From Plasmopara viticola (Eukaryota; Oomycota; Peronosporomycetes; Peronosporales; Peronosporaceae): DNA of 64,000 nt. Below the pieces are notes generated by a model, which was not told where the DNA came from, made no database searches, and saw nothing but the letters and a program-made list of their open reading frames with translations. This document shows positions 25,301 through 37,910 of this stretch, piece after piece. The position numbers and the translations under genes are program-made. Position 1 is the stretch's first letter. Every line of letters begins with the position of its first letter. The stretch is from contig MBPM02000048.1 of the NCBI GenBank assembly GCA_001695595.3, forward strand, positions 434,001 through 498,000. The letters run 5' to 3'.

Positions 25301-26100
25301 AGACCAGCTATGTGGATATTGACTTCAGCAGAGATCTGACCGAGGGTCCTGTCTGAAAATTGTGGCCCACCGGAAGTGACACTAGCTGATGCACCAGCTT
25401 CGGACCACCAGTTAGATTATCGATATTTGGACAAATGGCCAAACCAAGCCGCATTCCTGGAATGCAGACAAAGTCGAAACACGTCAAGTGGTTGCACATT
25501 TATCGACCGCAAAGGCAAAGTAACCCCCAAGCCAATTTTCAATGTGACCGAGCAATCTGAATTGCTGAGGGTTGATCGTTGACTGATTAGCAGATTGTCA
25601 TGAATTTGCTCCCTCCTTTGTACTTTGGCATGCCTGTACGCTTCAGTTGAAGTGGCATATGGGATAAGCAAAGCAATACTGGTAAAGTGGTTTAGCATCG
25701 GGTCCCACTCTTCACGCAGCTGCTGATTGATCGATTATCAGATCAGAAAGTTGGCTTCATTGACCTTAGAGAGCAGATATTTGAAATTTGGGCGTCTGTC
25801 ACTTCTAATTTATCGACTAATAAATCTTTTACGAGACGACGATATCCACCAAGAACTTTTTAAGGTTTGCGATCTGACTACGGCAACCGGATTTTGCAAA
25901 TAAATGGTTAGTACCGAAGGTGAAAAGGATCAAGATCCAAAGTGGACAGGCTTTATTCACAATCCGTTATCATGGTAAGGCCGGTGTCGATTTGAGTACA
26001 GTCGATGGGTACGAGGCGCCGCTGTTTTTATAATGGGTGACCTGATCTTGTGATTAGGTATCTTTGGCACAAGAATATCATACACCTGTACCGGTAGTTC
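22320..26100. repeat. dispersed repeat family R, long copy
   Basis: No intact gene. This stretch corresponds piece by piece, in reverse, to 60340-63980, and its first part corresponds directly to 3120-5430. Landmarks include an agctggtactgatcatgaag area at about 23950, a gtttacaagaaatctcgg-type word (reverse) near 24650, and a ctaaatactaccagcgtttt word at 24978. Short frames recur between copies but are broken, for instance a minus-strand frame at 23987-24271 with paired Cys. I could not assign a transposon family. Confidence 0.5.
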
Positions 26101-26189
26101 TTTGCCCATTGTAGCTAATTTGAAAATCCTGGGGTGTCAATCGATGGCAGGCAACGGTCTGCTGTGAGAGCACAACGTGTCATTAGCCA

Positions 26190-26960
26190 AGCATACTCGA
26201 AGCGAAGGTGCCATTCTCCTTGCGTATCGTTTCTACTGATGCTGACGCGAAATACAGATGAGAGGGCGACTTCGTGTTCTTCTGTAGCCGGCATTCGAAT
26301 AGCCTTCTACAGTCGTTAAAACTTTAGACTGGCGCGAGCACCACATGCACAGCTTACATTGCCGGCTTTGCTTTTATGCGTTAAAGCAGCCAAGCGATCT
26401 CGATAGTACGCACAGGAAAAAGTTCCACGAGTGCCTTTTACTGTTGCACATATCTCTCGCTGAGTGCGGTGGTCTAATGGCGTTCACACTAATGTAGCCT
26501 CGTAATCAGTCATTGCTTCCCTGTCGAACACGAGCCTGTGGTCCGCCCACGGATTGGGAAACAAGCTAAGCTGACCTCGTGCGCTTCTGTCGCCATTGTG
26601 GTTATTTTCACGAGTCAACGCGTACCGTGCACCGAAAGTAGATCGAAGAATGTGCATGGGGTGCGCAAAAATGTCTGGTCGATCGCAAGCACGAGGCTCG
26701 GTATTTTTTAGTGTGGACCAGGCAAGCGGGTCATACGTAATGGTGCACGACAGGGACCATCTATACCAATAAACGATATAATACACTATCTATGATTTTA
26801 GATAAATTTCTGCTTGAATCGCTTGTTATAAGGCATAAAGAGATCATTTTTTACCTTTCTTCTCTTACTTGCGGTCTATTGCACTTCGTCCCCGTAAATC
26901 TGAGGTAGTAAGAAGTCGTCCATTGTCAGATCGTGTACTTTTCTGCACCCGTCAATCGCA
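26190..26960 (-). repeat. dispersed repeat, family P, copy 2
   Basis: See the family description at 11290-11995. Here the minus strand keeps a 100-codon frame (26484-26786) with the conserved RPDIFAHPMHILRST and NPWADHRLVFD segments. It stands immediately upstream of the promoter block of RxLR copy 3. The same order is seen at 11.3-12.65 kb and, inverted, at 60.3-58.7 kb. Confidence 0.55.
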
Positions 26961-27714
26961 CTTCTCAGAATAATTATCGCTGCTTACTCACATTGTTATT
27001 GATCAGCATTTCCAGTTAGAAAAATGTCGAATCAATGAAGGGTTTGACCAATATTTCACATGAAAGTACTGAGTGTCGTTCCCAATATTTTTGTCTCATC
27101 AATTTTTCATTCGTGCGTAAGACATTGTAAATCCTCATTTATCTATTTATGTCTCTTGCAACAAGTGCGATTTCCCCAACAACCCATGATAATTCACTTT
27201 GCGCTTTTGAAAAGTACGAAGAGGTCGCCGATAGAGCAGAAAACTATCACACCAGAAATTGAGTTCTTCGACGTAATAAGCTTTAGCTAAGCGATCCTGG
27301 TAAATACACATAGAGACTCCACCAGAGTTTTACACTTTTTTGTTAGCGCTGACCATCCCTTTCCTCGCCTTTGCTATTCGAGCTTCGTCGTTTTTTTTCT
27401 CTGCCGTAGCCAAGCGCCAAATTATCGACCGGTGAGCCCGTACTTGGCAGTCAATCCCTCTGTCACTTGTCCATTCGCTGTGACATCGAGTATAGGCTGT
27501 ATGTAGCGATATATAATAGCATATCAGTAAACCAAGCTAGTAATTTTGGTGCGTTGTAGATTGTCGAGGAAGCTGAAAAGAGCAATCGACCAACTAATAA
27601 GCGCACCGCCTCTGATTTTACGGTATGTTCGTAGCCATATTATTTGATTGGCCACTATATAAAAAATCGGATACTACCAGAAAAAATAATAAGACAAACC
27701 ACGTCATCAACTCC
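26961..27714 (+). promoter_or_regulatory. effector upstream block of RxLR copy 3
   Basis: The block matches 11996-12650 closely and the reverse of 58660-59560. It holds the gaccatccctttcctcgcct and ctctgtcacttgtccattcg words. Compared with 58.7-59.6 kb it lacks a roughly 300-bp insert and so shows the empty site of the solo LTR at 59067-59365. Confidence 0.6.
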
Positions 27715-29577
27715 GCGCGCGGCGCATTCTACGTGACGACCGCGCTTCTCATCACGAGCAGCATCCGGACAGCTGCCGAGTCTAATCAACTTGGACACCA
27801 ACCAACGTCCCACCATGATGATGTGGTATGGGGTGGTATGGATACTGAGTCATCGCCTATACGATGGCTTCGGGGCAGCCGTAAACAACACGACCAGTTG
27901 GCACTCAGCGCGATTGGTGAAGAGCGCACTTCGAAGCTCTTACGTGGATCTTTGAAAACTCTCTTACTTTTTTGAGCTAGAAGGCGCTAGATTCGATAAG
28001 GAAAGCTGCACATTTGTCCTTGGATCTGAATGCTCTACCGGAAGAGAATTTAATCAATGCGTTAGAGGCACACAATATTTTACGGAGCAATGATCCTCGC
28101 ACGTCTACCGCTAGCAACCCTGATGTCTCCAGTAGTCAATTAAGCAAAAACGGAGTCTGGGCAAAGCTTCGGGCTCCGGCATTCCCAAAAACTTCTTGGT
28201 CGCCGACCTAAGAAAATGCGCACGATTGCGTCTTTAGGGATATCGGACGTACAAAGAAGCATCAGCCTTGGCAAGACGACGCCTACGCCGAGTACAGTGA
28301 GTTTAAAGGATGTCCACGAGTTGATTCTCGAACACCTTACGCGCACCTCGGCACGATATATACCGACACGAGATGAGACGGGAACGTTGCTTCGCCTAAT
28401 TGACAGGACAAAAGCGACGAGACCAAGCAGTGATATATACAAACCTGACCTCGACGACTTGATGAAAATGGAGCTGGAAGATATGGAGAAGCTGTTTGGC
28501 GTTCTTAAGCAGAATATGGGTTTAAGTTCGAAGGCGTTGCTGAAGCTGCCTTTGGAGGATTAGATGGAAATTAAGAGCTGCTTCTATCAGTAACTACGCC
28601 TAAAAAGGTTGAGGCTCATGTACCGTGATTTCTTTTACTTCAACTTGCCAACGAGGCAGTCTGCAGCAACTTTCATCCACAGTCGGCGCTAAAGATGAAG
28701 GAACTTGCTGAATCGGGCATCAACGCGGCTAATTACGCTGGGATAGAATCGAAAACGTTTGCGTTGACGGAGGCGGAAAGAGACGTGTTAAAAAAATTTA
28801 AAAGCTGCCGTGGAACTAGCTAATTTAAGTGAGACTGAGAAAAAGGCCATGTACAAGGAGACCCTTGAAGAGGTTTATCGAGACGATAAACAACTCACAT
28901 CTTCAGATCTTTCTGCTCTTATTGCCGACGTTTCATTTAAGCAACCCCGTAAAAGGAACACTCTCGTGAAATATGTCGAGTTAAAAACACCGCTTACGTT
29001 TGGTACGAACGAGAAATTGCTTTTAGGAGGGCAAGGAGGGTGGTTACGCGACAGGAAAAAGGTTTATGAGCTAGTGAAAGCGGAGACAAATGAAATGAAG
29101 AAAACGACCAAACCTTTAGTCAAGACGATACGCAAAGACGAACTGGCTACAGTCACTAAATTTCATGAGACTTTTATCAAGGACCCAAAGGTTCGCTTCA
29201 TACCGATGCTTGCAGTGACGATGGATAAAGAGGTCTGATCCAGGTAAAAACACAGCCGGGTAATTATCTTCTCGAATTTATGTGTCTTTTGGATGTGAAA
29301 GAAGTGGCGCTCGGGTTGGGTTTATATCGAGCGAAATTGGAAGCAGCTCAGAAGAGTTGGGAGCAGATGAAGAGAAATTGTTGCTTAATCTAAAAACCGA
29401 TTGCCTTTTGTGGCTGCTTGAAACGTACGACATGTTTTTTTTCTTTTGCGAGAAAAAGATTAAATTGTGCGAAATGCCAAGGGCAAAGTGGCTCACTACC
29501 AAAAGAGCTACGGTTTCCAGAACACGCCTAATAGAAAAGCAGCGTCTTCGAGGAAACCATCACGCAGATACTTCTTA
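27715..29577 (+). pseudogene. RxLR effector family copy 3, heavily damaged
   Basis: Homology starts where the family start codon should be, but the ATG reads GCG (27715-27717). The following signal-peptide, RWLR and GEER codons are still open, and they join in frame to an upstream ATG at 27625, which would bury the signal peptide. A one-base loss after GEER (about 27931), loss of an A in an A-run (about 28150), a CAG-to-TAG change (28561-28563) and several small deletions near 28620-28700 and 29230-29350 break the rest. C-terminal YDMFFFFC is still visible at about 29430. The copy is clearly dead and has many more lesions than copy 2. Confidence 0.88.
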
Positions 29578-29944
29578 GACGATACTGTTACATTTAAGGA
29601 GACAGGTTTACATTTGCGGAAGCGCATTTTAAAACGAAAAACTCAGATTGTACCTGTCGGACGCCTATTTTTCCTACTGGCTTAGGTTTATTTCTGAACA
29701 TTGCAGTATTTGCAACGTTGATGACATGAAAGGTTAATTTGTTTTTGCTTACTCCACTTTAAGCAGCCGACTAGAATCTTTAAGTACCATATGATGCGTC
29801 GACGTCTATGATGCATAAGTGTCGACTCGTGCGAGTAGGGAACGAGGTCTAAGACATTCTTATAATATAAAAGAAGTACAAAAATCTAAAGAAATACTGG
29901 AGTAGCTATTAATATAAGTAAGCGCCAATGACAAATCGTGACTT

Positions 29945-30680
29945 GTAGCAAAGGTTCCATTCTACTTGCGTTTCGTTTCCCCTGAAGCTGTCTCGAAATA
30001 CGAGAAGAGAGGGCAATTTCTTGAAATTCTGTAGCCGGGACTTGAATTGTTTTCTATACCCATTGAGGTTTTCAACACCACAGGCACAATTTACATTGCC
30101 GGATTTAATCATATGCTTATGAGCTGCCAAGCGAGCTCGATAGTACGCACAGAAAAAATATCTACGGCTGGCTTTTAAAGCTCTACATGTTTCACGCTGA
30201 GCGCGGTGGCCTGACGGCGTAGACACTAATGTAGCCTCTCAAGCATTTATCGCTCCCATGTCAAAAAACAAGCTTGTGGTCCACCCACAGATCAAGAAAC
30301 AAGCGAAATCTAGTCACTTTTGATAGACTTAATGTCGCCATTGAAGGTGTTATTTACGATCCAACGCGTCCGTGCACCGACGATCGATCAAAAAATGTGC
30401 ATAGGTTGCGCAAAGAAAAGTCTGGTCGATCGCACGAGACTCGGTGTCCTTAAGTGTGGTTAAGGTAAGCGCGTCATACGTAGCGTACCACCCAGGTGCA
30501 CGACAGGCACCATCCAAACCTGTATACGAATAGTAGGCTATATATTTAAAAGCTATCCAGTCCTGCTGGACTCACTTATTGAGGCATAAAGAGCACATCT
30601 AGATTGCACACTATTGCACTTCATCCCCGTAAGTCTGGGGTAGTGAGCAGTCGTCTACTCTAACGCAAGATGTATTGTTT
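29945..30680 (-). repeat. dispersed repeat, family P, copy 3
   Basis: The minus strand keeps a 105-codon frame (29909-30226) with GHRAQRETCRALKASRRYFF, then CAYYRARLAA and a CACG pair. This is the clearest view of the family's protein. It follows RxLR copy 3 after a short downstream block. There is no promoter block or effector to its right. Confidence 0.55.
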
Positions 30681-31309
30681 CACGCTAAGTGCAAGCGCTT
30701 ATACTCGAGCTCAAAAAGTCTTGTCCTTGGAGGTCAAACCATTACATTACATGATTGGCAAGACAAGCTTACTTTGTGGTACGAGGTTTACCTATACGCA
30801 TCGTCATTATAATTAGCGAGGCTTGTCGAAAATTGATTCGACACATGCCCTGTTTGAAGGATCGAAAGTAGACCCACATTTTACCAAAACACACACTAAA
30901 TGTCTCATCTGCATGAACAAATGAGAACGAATACACAAAGAAATAAACAAAGAATCGACCGCACTATTCGTACCTACGGGTTATCTCTAGACACAAATAC
31001 TAGGCCATTTTTCGAAATCTCACCAAAAAGAGAAAAAAAAATCCTTTTTGACCGCAGCCAGGATCATAATTATTTTGATGGATGTTTAGCTTTGACAAGA
31101 CGCAACGTCTGGTCCGCAGAAAAGGCGACAGAGAAGAAGACGGAAGTAGACGTAGTGAAACAATGTAACTAAAAAATTAAAAAGCGTCTTACGGCGTACT
31201 TGACCCATCTGAAGTAATCTGGCCTCCTGCAAGGAGCTTCAAGTCTTCGCACAGCTGTCAAATAAGCTGCATGATTTCCTCATCGTCGGCGTGTTGCTGG
31301 TCCGCTGTA
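30681..31309. other. intergenic, nothing recognised
   Basis: About 630 bp before the gypsy element. A 90-codon plus-strand frame (30900-31172) is rich in Arg, Lys and Thr, with no recognisable domain and no second copy. I cannot support it as a gene. Confidence 0.4.
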
Positions 31310-31726
31310 TGTGACGTGACCGTTGTCACTTGCAGATTTGTCGGCAACGGCTTTTACACACTTAAACGATACTATTTCTAAATTAGATATGCACTATTAC
31401 TATCCATATGAATAAGCGAACGTTTTCAATTTCTATCCAGAAGATCGTTCCAGATGTCCCATAATCATTGATAACCAAAAGACCTAAATGGCTGAAAGTG
31501 CTATAGGATGTGTAAAAAGCCAGATGAAAAAATGGTAGCAGGAGATGGCTGAAACCACCAGTAAGGCTGTAGCAAAATAATAGGTAGTGAGAGCTCTTCA
31601 TTCAATATCACTTCTCAATTTCCTTGAGCAGCAGACACTCCTCCTCTTTCTACGACATCGCCTCGCCCGCACCTCAGCCTCGTCGGACGGCCGACTTAAA
31701 TTAGCTTCCTCCACGACGGTTTTACA
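31310..31726 (+). repeat. 5' LTR of the gypsy element
   Basis: Starts TGTGACGTGACCG and ends near ttttaca. It shares with the 3' LTR the words gagctcttcattcaatat, ccagatgaaaaaa and ccataatcattga-type sequence. About 36 bases after gagctcttcattcaatat are absent from the 3' LTR. Confidence 0.7.
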
Positions 31727-32403
31727 ATAATAGATTTTGTCGGGTCAAGTTCAAATGTTCTGCTCGTGGTCACATAGCAAGAAGAGAGCCGTCCTGTGGT
31801 TATCGGCACGAGACACATAGTGAGAAGTACTAGATTACAAGGAGTTGCCTTACAGCACTTCGTTAGTGTGGTTGCACGCTAGTTTGGTACATACATATAG
31901 GACTTCTTCAGTTGGTCTGTGGTTTTGTGCTCTTGCTTCCTGGTGAATCCGATTTCCGCTTTTGAATACTCGGAGAATAACTTACAGATAAGTAACCCAC
32001 TCGGCTTTGCATGATCTACTATCAATACTACTGAGCTGTTTCGCTTAACTTCGTTGAAAGGGAAATAGAAAGCCTCGAGAGCCCACAAACCCGTTCATAA
32101 AACCACCGAGCTCCCAACAAGACGTAACAAAGAGCTCGACAAGCTGCAAACATGTGTTATCAACGGTGAAGCAGCTGAAGCATATCCAACTTATCTGCAA
32201 CAAAATCCCGGATTGTAAGATCTTTAAAAATCTAAAGCGTCGTATGCAGCAAACCACGAGCTCTTGGAACGTCCATCAAAGGACTTTATCCATTTGTACA
32301 AAAGACATAAAATGTAAAACAATTTTATCAGTCTCGTTTTATTTTTGAGATTATTATAAAGTCTGGTAGATTTTTCAAAGAGCGCTGAGAAGTCCAGCAA
32401 GTA

Positions 32404-33900
32404 TGGCCCAACAAAGAGGCCGTACGGCCGAGCGCCCACCTTCAAATCCAAGACCTCGTCAACAAAGCCGAATAATGCTCTCGATGAGAACGAAACTTTA
32501 CGGCCAACATCGCGCTCACATTCACAAGCGCCGACTTCGCAAGATGCGGCAAGTGTCAATAATCAACCGCTCACACTGATGTAGCTTTCTCGGGAGCAAA
32601 AGGACAAGACACACTGATCATGCAGCAACCACTGTTATTTCACTCAGCAACATCAACAATATCAAGCTCAAATGCAAGCCCGAATGAACAGACTAATGAG
32701 CGCTTCGAGTTTCTCGTCACTTCAAGAGGCGAGCAGAAGATATTTATTCTTCTGTACATATAAAAATTCGCTTGAGGATTTTCACGTAGACAGTCAAAAT
32801 AAATTTAAAGACTCGATAATCGAACGATTTGACTGGCGAATAAGAGCTTTATAAATTGATGGCTGACGTTAACAGAAACAGGCGGGTCGTACAATTCGCG
32901 CAGTATTTTTGAACAAAAGATATGGCATAAGTTTAGTCTTTGTAAGCAATACTTTTAACCCTCTAAGGAACAATAGCATTAATGTGCGGACTTGCATTAT
33001 ACACGTCAAGTCTGGTGCCAAAAGAGACTTACGCTCCGATTTCGCTGTAAAGTTTGTCTTTCCTGAAATACTTTCATAAATTTTTTTTACAAAATGAGCT
33101 AGCGTTGCCAGCATTCAATGACAAACTGTAGCGACTGCATCAGTGACTGCTAGTCTTTTAATGCACTACTTAACCTTCACTGATAGCAATAACCACGGTT
33201 ATGTCTTGCCTTTGAAGTAATATTTTTTTGTTGCGCAAGGCGGTGTCAATAATCTTCTGTCGCGTTGTTCAATCGGAAATGAGTAGAGTTTGTACCGTTT
33301 GGCTTTACTACACACTCATCAAAGTCACAATGAACACCTTGATAGAGTCGTCAGAATATGTGACGCCTATCTAAAGTAATCTAGGCAAATCCGTACTGAA
33401 TTGCTTCCGTGCCTTTGTCGCCGATTGTGAGCGCATGGACGTCTACAAGACACGGGCTCTGTTTAAAACTCAATTGCGCACACACTTTAAGCTTAAAATT
33501 TTTGAGTATGATCTTTGGGAGCGGATGGCTCACCTGAAGTCAAAAGAATTTGTCCATGAATACGTATCCACAAATTATTTTGACTTCAGGTGAGCCATCT
33601 TAATGTCTCAAACTGAATTAAAATTCGGTGAATTCGAAATGCAGTTTTTTTCCAGAATGGATTTTCGGAAAGAAACCGCAACGAAGGATAAAGGAACTGG
33701 CATACTTTCACTTTGAGTCTGACTCTCTACAATAGGCATCTTATAGGTCTTGCCATTTTAAATAGCTCTCACTTACCGTGAAAGCTTTGGTAGAAGGGAC
33801 TACGTTAAAATTGTTGTACAGATCAGCAAGCCTTTGACCAATTTCAACTCTTAGTAGGTTGGTAGGTTAACGAGGCCATCACAGTTGTCATTCGAGATTG
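32404..33900 (+). pseudogene. gypsy gag region remnant
   Basis: A plausible gag start at 32404 opens with MAQQRGRTAERPPSNPRPRQ, an Arg/Pro/Gln-rich opening that is common in oomycete gypsy gag proteins. The frame shifts within about 30 codons. No zinc knuckle is visible. The assignment rests on position between the LTR and the protease. The segment ends near a 30-bp inverted repeat at 33524-33599. Confidence 0.45.
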
Positions 33901-34099
33901 CCTATTTCATGGACAGGACAAATCGAATAGTGACTAAGTCGTTTGAGCCGGTGCTGAAAAGAAAAAGGACATGAATGGCAACTGGACTTCATGGGTAACA
34001 TATAAGAGTTGTGGCGTAGTCTTTCACATATCGCCGCAATGAACCGCTCATGAACGTGAGATAGTGAATCGTTGTATTAGAGGTGCACTATATGCTATC

Positions 34100-34480
34100 A
34101 TTGAGGAAGAAGCTCAAGCTTAAAAAAACGTTGGTCAAGAGAGACCCGTCACCGTCTTCATTGACAACGGATGAACTCTCAACGGCGTATCCGAAGAATT
34201 GGTGGAGCGACATGAGCTCGAAATCTTCAAGGGGAGAATGATGCAAGCCGATTTGGTTTCGAGTAGGATTTTCACCGCCCTCGTCGGACAATGCACATGA
34301 GCTCGGAGATACCTGGTTTTCCTCTTTCATCGGAACGTTCCAAGTCATGCCTGTTCCTGAATGTGGCTTAGTGAGCAAAATCCATATGCCAACTCGACTA
34401 CAAGTCGCATGTTCCCTGGCATCAACCACGCGGCAATATGACTAAAACGGCATAATCAACGTTCGTCCAGATGGACCGCT
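34100..34480 (+). pseudogene. gypsy aspartic protease remnant
   Basis: The plus strand reads VTVFIDNG, a stop, then LNGVSEELVERHELE. This is the retropepsin active-site region of Ty3/gypsy elements, with a D-N-G triad in place of the usual D-S/T-G. The same segment occurs rearranged at 48010-48232. Confidence 0.7.
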
Positions 34481-34839
34481 GGAAAACGCAAGGCTTGAAT
34501 CAATCAGAGCCGCGACATTTTCGATTATTATTGGCGACAAGATTTCCATGGCCGTCAAGGAACGGCACATTCAAATCCTTCTCATCGGGTTTTTAGAATG
34601 TTGCTTCACGACAAAAATATTGAAGCTGTCTTTGTCGTCATCCGCCATGATCTTGAAAAGGCTGAGCATTTCAAAAATCAATTATAGGAAATGCTTTAGG
34701 ATAATCCGTCGTATGAAACGCTACTCAAGAATGCGGACACAGTATTTTTCACGGAGCTTCCTAGCAAGGCAGCTCAGTAAAGGACGAAATTGAACTTGAA
34801 ACTTTGTTCAGGCTAGAGTCCTGAATTGTGCAAGACAAT

Positions 34840-36010
34840 CCGAAATGAACCAAAAAGATACTTCAAGCAGGCATTTTCCGATTGTGTCAAAAATCATGTA
34901 AGGTTGGCGCATTGTGCACGATTATCGTCAACTTAATCTAGCGACAATGCTGCCGGCGATACCAATGCCGCGTTAGGAAGACACCTTTGAGGCCATAACC
35001 GAAAGTCGTTGGTTTTCGTTCATAAACCTACTTTAAAGCTACTTTCAGATTTGATTGCGTTAGTCGGAAAACCCATTTACCACTTGTTTAGCCTCGAAGG
35101 TTTGTTTTTATTACTAGTAACTCCCATGGGACTGAGCGGAAGTCTGGGTACATTTTGCCGGCTTCTGCAGCGAATCTATCGCGGTTTAAAAGATGTGATA
35201 AATATCTTCTTTGACGACATCTACGTGTTCACACAAAGATGTCTCAAACTACGTAACGGCTCTAGACCGTGTACTTAATCGGTGAGCAGAACAGCAACCT
35301 TACATCAAGTTGCCAAAGGACCAGTACTGCGTGGAAAAGCTCCCATGCCTAGGGGACTTTGTCGGACGAATAGACGTCCAGATGGACCCCAATAAGATTA
35401 AGATTACCGCATAATGGCCTATGCCTAAGACAAAGAAGCAAAGGAATTGCTACAGTCTATGTCGTCTATGTCTCGAGGTTTTGCAAAGACTTTGCGCAAT
35501 TTGCAGGGACAACCCACGACAGTATTGAAAAAAATCATGCTCGATAAGCGATCGGGCTCTCGAGCGATCAGCTAAGCTGCTATACCGAACTCAAGTGACT
35601 CTTGACCCTTCCACCCGTTTTGAGTCTCTTAAACTTTCGGAACCATTTGGTATACGAATGACGCCTCGTATTTTGCGACAATGGAAATCTTGTAAAAGGA
35701 GGAAGAGCAAGAGTATCCAATTGCTTTACTGATCGGAAGATGACGCCAGCACCTTGTACGTGAGAAAGAAGTACTCGCAATAATGCATGCGCTAAAAGTA
35801 TGGCGTGTGTATCTTTTCGATCGACCTTCCGCGGTCGAAACGGATCACAAACGTCTTGAGATTATCCTGATTCAGAAGACTACAAATCGCAGAGAAGCTT
35901 GATGGTTCAATGAGCTTGCCGAGTTTCAAACTTTGTTCAAGTGAATTCCCGGTGAAATTAACACTGTGGCTGATGCACTGTCACGCAATCCGGAACTCTG
36001 GAGTAAAGCT
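34840..36010 (+). pseudogene. gypsy reverse transcriptase and RNase H remnant
   Basis: The plus strand shows HDYRQLNLATMLPAIPMPR at about 34918-34980 and the catalytic FFDDIYV at 35207-35227. The RNase H end follows: VREKEVLAIMHALKVWRVYL, ETDHKRLEII, then IPGEINTVADALSRNPE at about 35944-35995. The order and words are those of Ty3/gypsy. Several stops and shifts separate the pieces. Confidence 0.85.
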
Positions 36011-36329
36011 GTCCAAATTTGGCTACAAGAGCTTTTGGCAGCGGCTAAGAACCACAAGATCGTGGCGACAGTCACGACGAACAAGGTTACAGTTGCTCAA
36101 ATACAATATATGCGTGGAATATAGACATACAGTACGTAGTCAAGAAACTGAAAAAAGGAGATGATGCGTCAAAAACCTCAATGCAGGTCGGTTTTTAGTA
36201 TAAACAAACTAGTAAAAATGAGACGCCACGACTGTTTATTTCAGACGACTGGGATCCAAAAAATCGCGTCATCTTTAAAAACCATGATTCTGTATCGGCA
36301 TTCAGGAATTTACAAAACGTAACTGGCCG

Positions 36330-37320
36330 TGGGGCAAAAATACTAGTGGTCAAAGATGACGAGTCTATTCATCGCTATGTCAACACATGCGAAATGTCAG
36401 CGCAACAAGGTCAGACAGACTATACCGCCATAAGTACTTCAATCGTTGGTTATTCCAAGAGGCAGATGGGTCAACATTTGAATCGACTTCATCGTGCCTT
36501 CACAAAGATGAAAAGTGGCTTCACTGCCATCATGATTGTTGTTCGCTTAACAAAAAGATCCATGCTCATCGCGACGAAGACAACGGACAACACTGCAGAA
36601 ATTGCAAATTTCTTCATGAAATAATATATAAAGGACCAGGGCATACCTAAAGATCATTGTGTCTGATCGAGACACCAAGTTCACATCCATGTTATGGCAA
36701 GCAATCGTGTCTGCTGCGGGAACGCAAAAGTATTTGCCTTCGGCTTTTAGGGCAAATGGATGGACAAACGGAGAGAACTTAACGCTTTAATGGAGATTAC
36801 CTCCGAAGTGTCGCCAACCCTGCACTGTATGATCGAGATGACTTTTTGCATTTGGCTAAGATACTCGACGCGTACACTTTACAATTGGAATGTCACCTTT
36901 CTAAGCAGATGTAAAATATGTTCATTATATATTGGATAATGTGGCATCAGATCCAGAATTTTATATGCTAAAAAAAATCAGCACAAGCGTTTCTACTACA
37001 TCAAAGATGCTACTCAAGGTCGCACAGGACCGGATAAGCGAAGTACAAAGCGCATAAAGTACTATTATGACAAAAAATAGTCTTGTTCAAGACTTTCAAA
37101 CTGGCGACATGGTGCTTTTGGACGGCAAGAATTTGGATGTCCGTCACAAGAGTTTTGTTCAGTTAAAGAAACCCGCGCCAAGATACATTGACCCATTCGG
37201 GATCGTGAAAAGATTTTTGCAAGATTTCTATGAATCAGGATTATCGAGCTACAACCAGTATTTCAACTTCACTATTAAAGCCGTAGCACAAGGGCCCCAA
37301 GCATCGGCAAAAGATAGTTA
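36330..37320 (+). pseudogene. gypsy integrase remnant
   Basis: The plus strand reads KSGFTAIMIVV.RLTKRSML, then IATKTTD.TAEIANFFM, then VSDRDTKFTSMLWQAI. This is the core of a Ty3/gypsy integrase with the first catalytic Asp region degraded. After a broken stretch comes FQTGDMVLLDGKNLDVRHKS and a KPAPRYIDPFGIVK segment (about 37096-37210), the C-terminal domain that follows the integrase core. Confidence 0.85.
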
Positions 37321-37540
37321 AGGTCATGTTGGCCGATGGCTCCCATGAACACTTCTTACAAGCCGCAATCAGACACCAACACTATAAAAAAATACAGTAC
37401 AAAGTTTGGTAGTTTGTTGACACCAAGAAGGAAGGCACTTGAGAGCCTGTGGAAAATCTAAAGCAATATTCGGCCTCTACTAAAAATCTAAAAAGATGAG
37501 CTCTACTTCTTAAAATATGCATTTACTTGAAGGGAGGTCA

Positions 37541-37910
37541 TGTGACGTAACCGTCGTCACCGGTAATTTTGTCGGTAACAATATAACAAAAATACTCCAA
37601 AATACATATGCATAAGCACTTTTCAAAAGAGCAGGATATTATACAGTTTCCGACCAAAAGGTAGTTCCGGATGTCTCATAATCATTGAGAACGAAGAGCT
37701 TAAAATGTGTAAGCAGCCAGATGAAAAAAAGAAGAATTGTAGCTTTAAGGACGGTAACAGTAGATGGCTGAGAGCCACCGGTTAGGCTGCAGCAAGAAGA
37801 TAAGTTGTGAGAGCTCTTCATTCAATATCTTTCCACGACTTCTTTTCGGCCGCGCCTCAGCCTCGTTCAACGGCCAAGTTTAATCAGCTTTCTTTGCGAT
37901 TGAGTTTTAA
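37541..37910 (+). repeat. 3' LTR of the gypsy element
   Basis: Starts TGTGACGTAACCG right after the purine-rich tract. It matches 31310-31726 and, in its last 90 bases, 12665-12755. The exact 3' end has decayed; about 37910 is my best estimate from where similarity to the left LTR ends. Confidence 0.7.

Larger units (their letters stand above)
31310..37910 (+). mobile_element. decayed Ty3/gypsy LTR retrotransposon
   Basis: About 6.6 kb with recognisable LTRs at both ends and a gag-pol order typical of Ty3/gypsy: gag region, protease, RT, RNase H, integrase, and a C-terminal GDMVLLDGKN segment. A purine-rich tract (gaagggaggtca) sits just before the 3' LTR. Frames are broken throughout, so it cannot move by itself. 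The LTRs have diverged clearly and the left one carries about 36 extra bases, which points to an old insertion. The right edge abuts the 37911-38572 remnant. I could not confirm a target-site duplication because the 3' boundary has decayed. Confidence 0.85.

Noticed and set aside
30900..31172. 90-codon plus-strand frame
   Set aside because: Low-complexity Arg/Lys/Thr-rich composition, no second copy, no domain; likely chance.
31305..31309. target-site duplication CTGTA for the gypsy element
   Set aside because: No matching 5-mer could be placed at the decayed 3' end near 37910.
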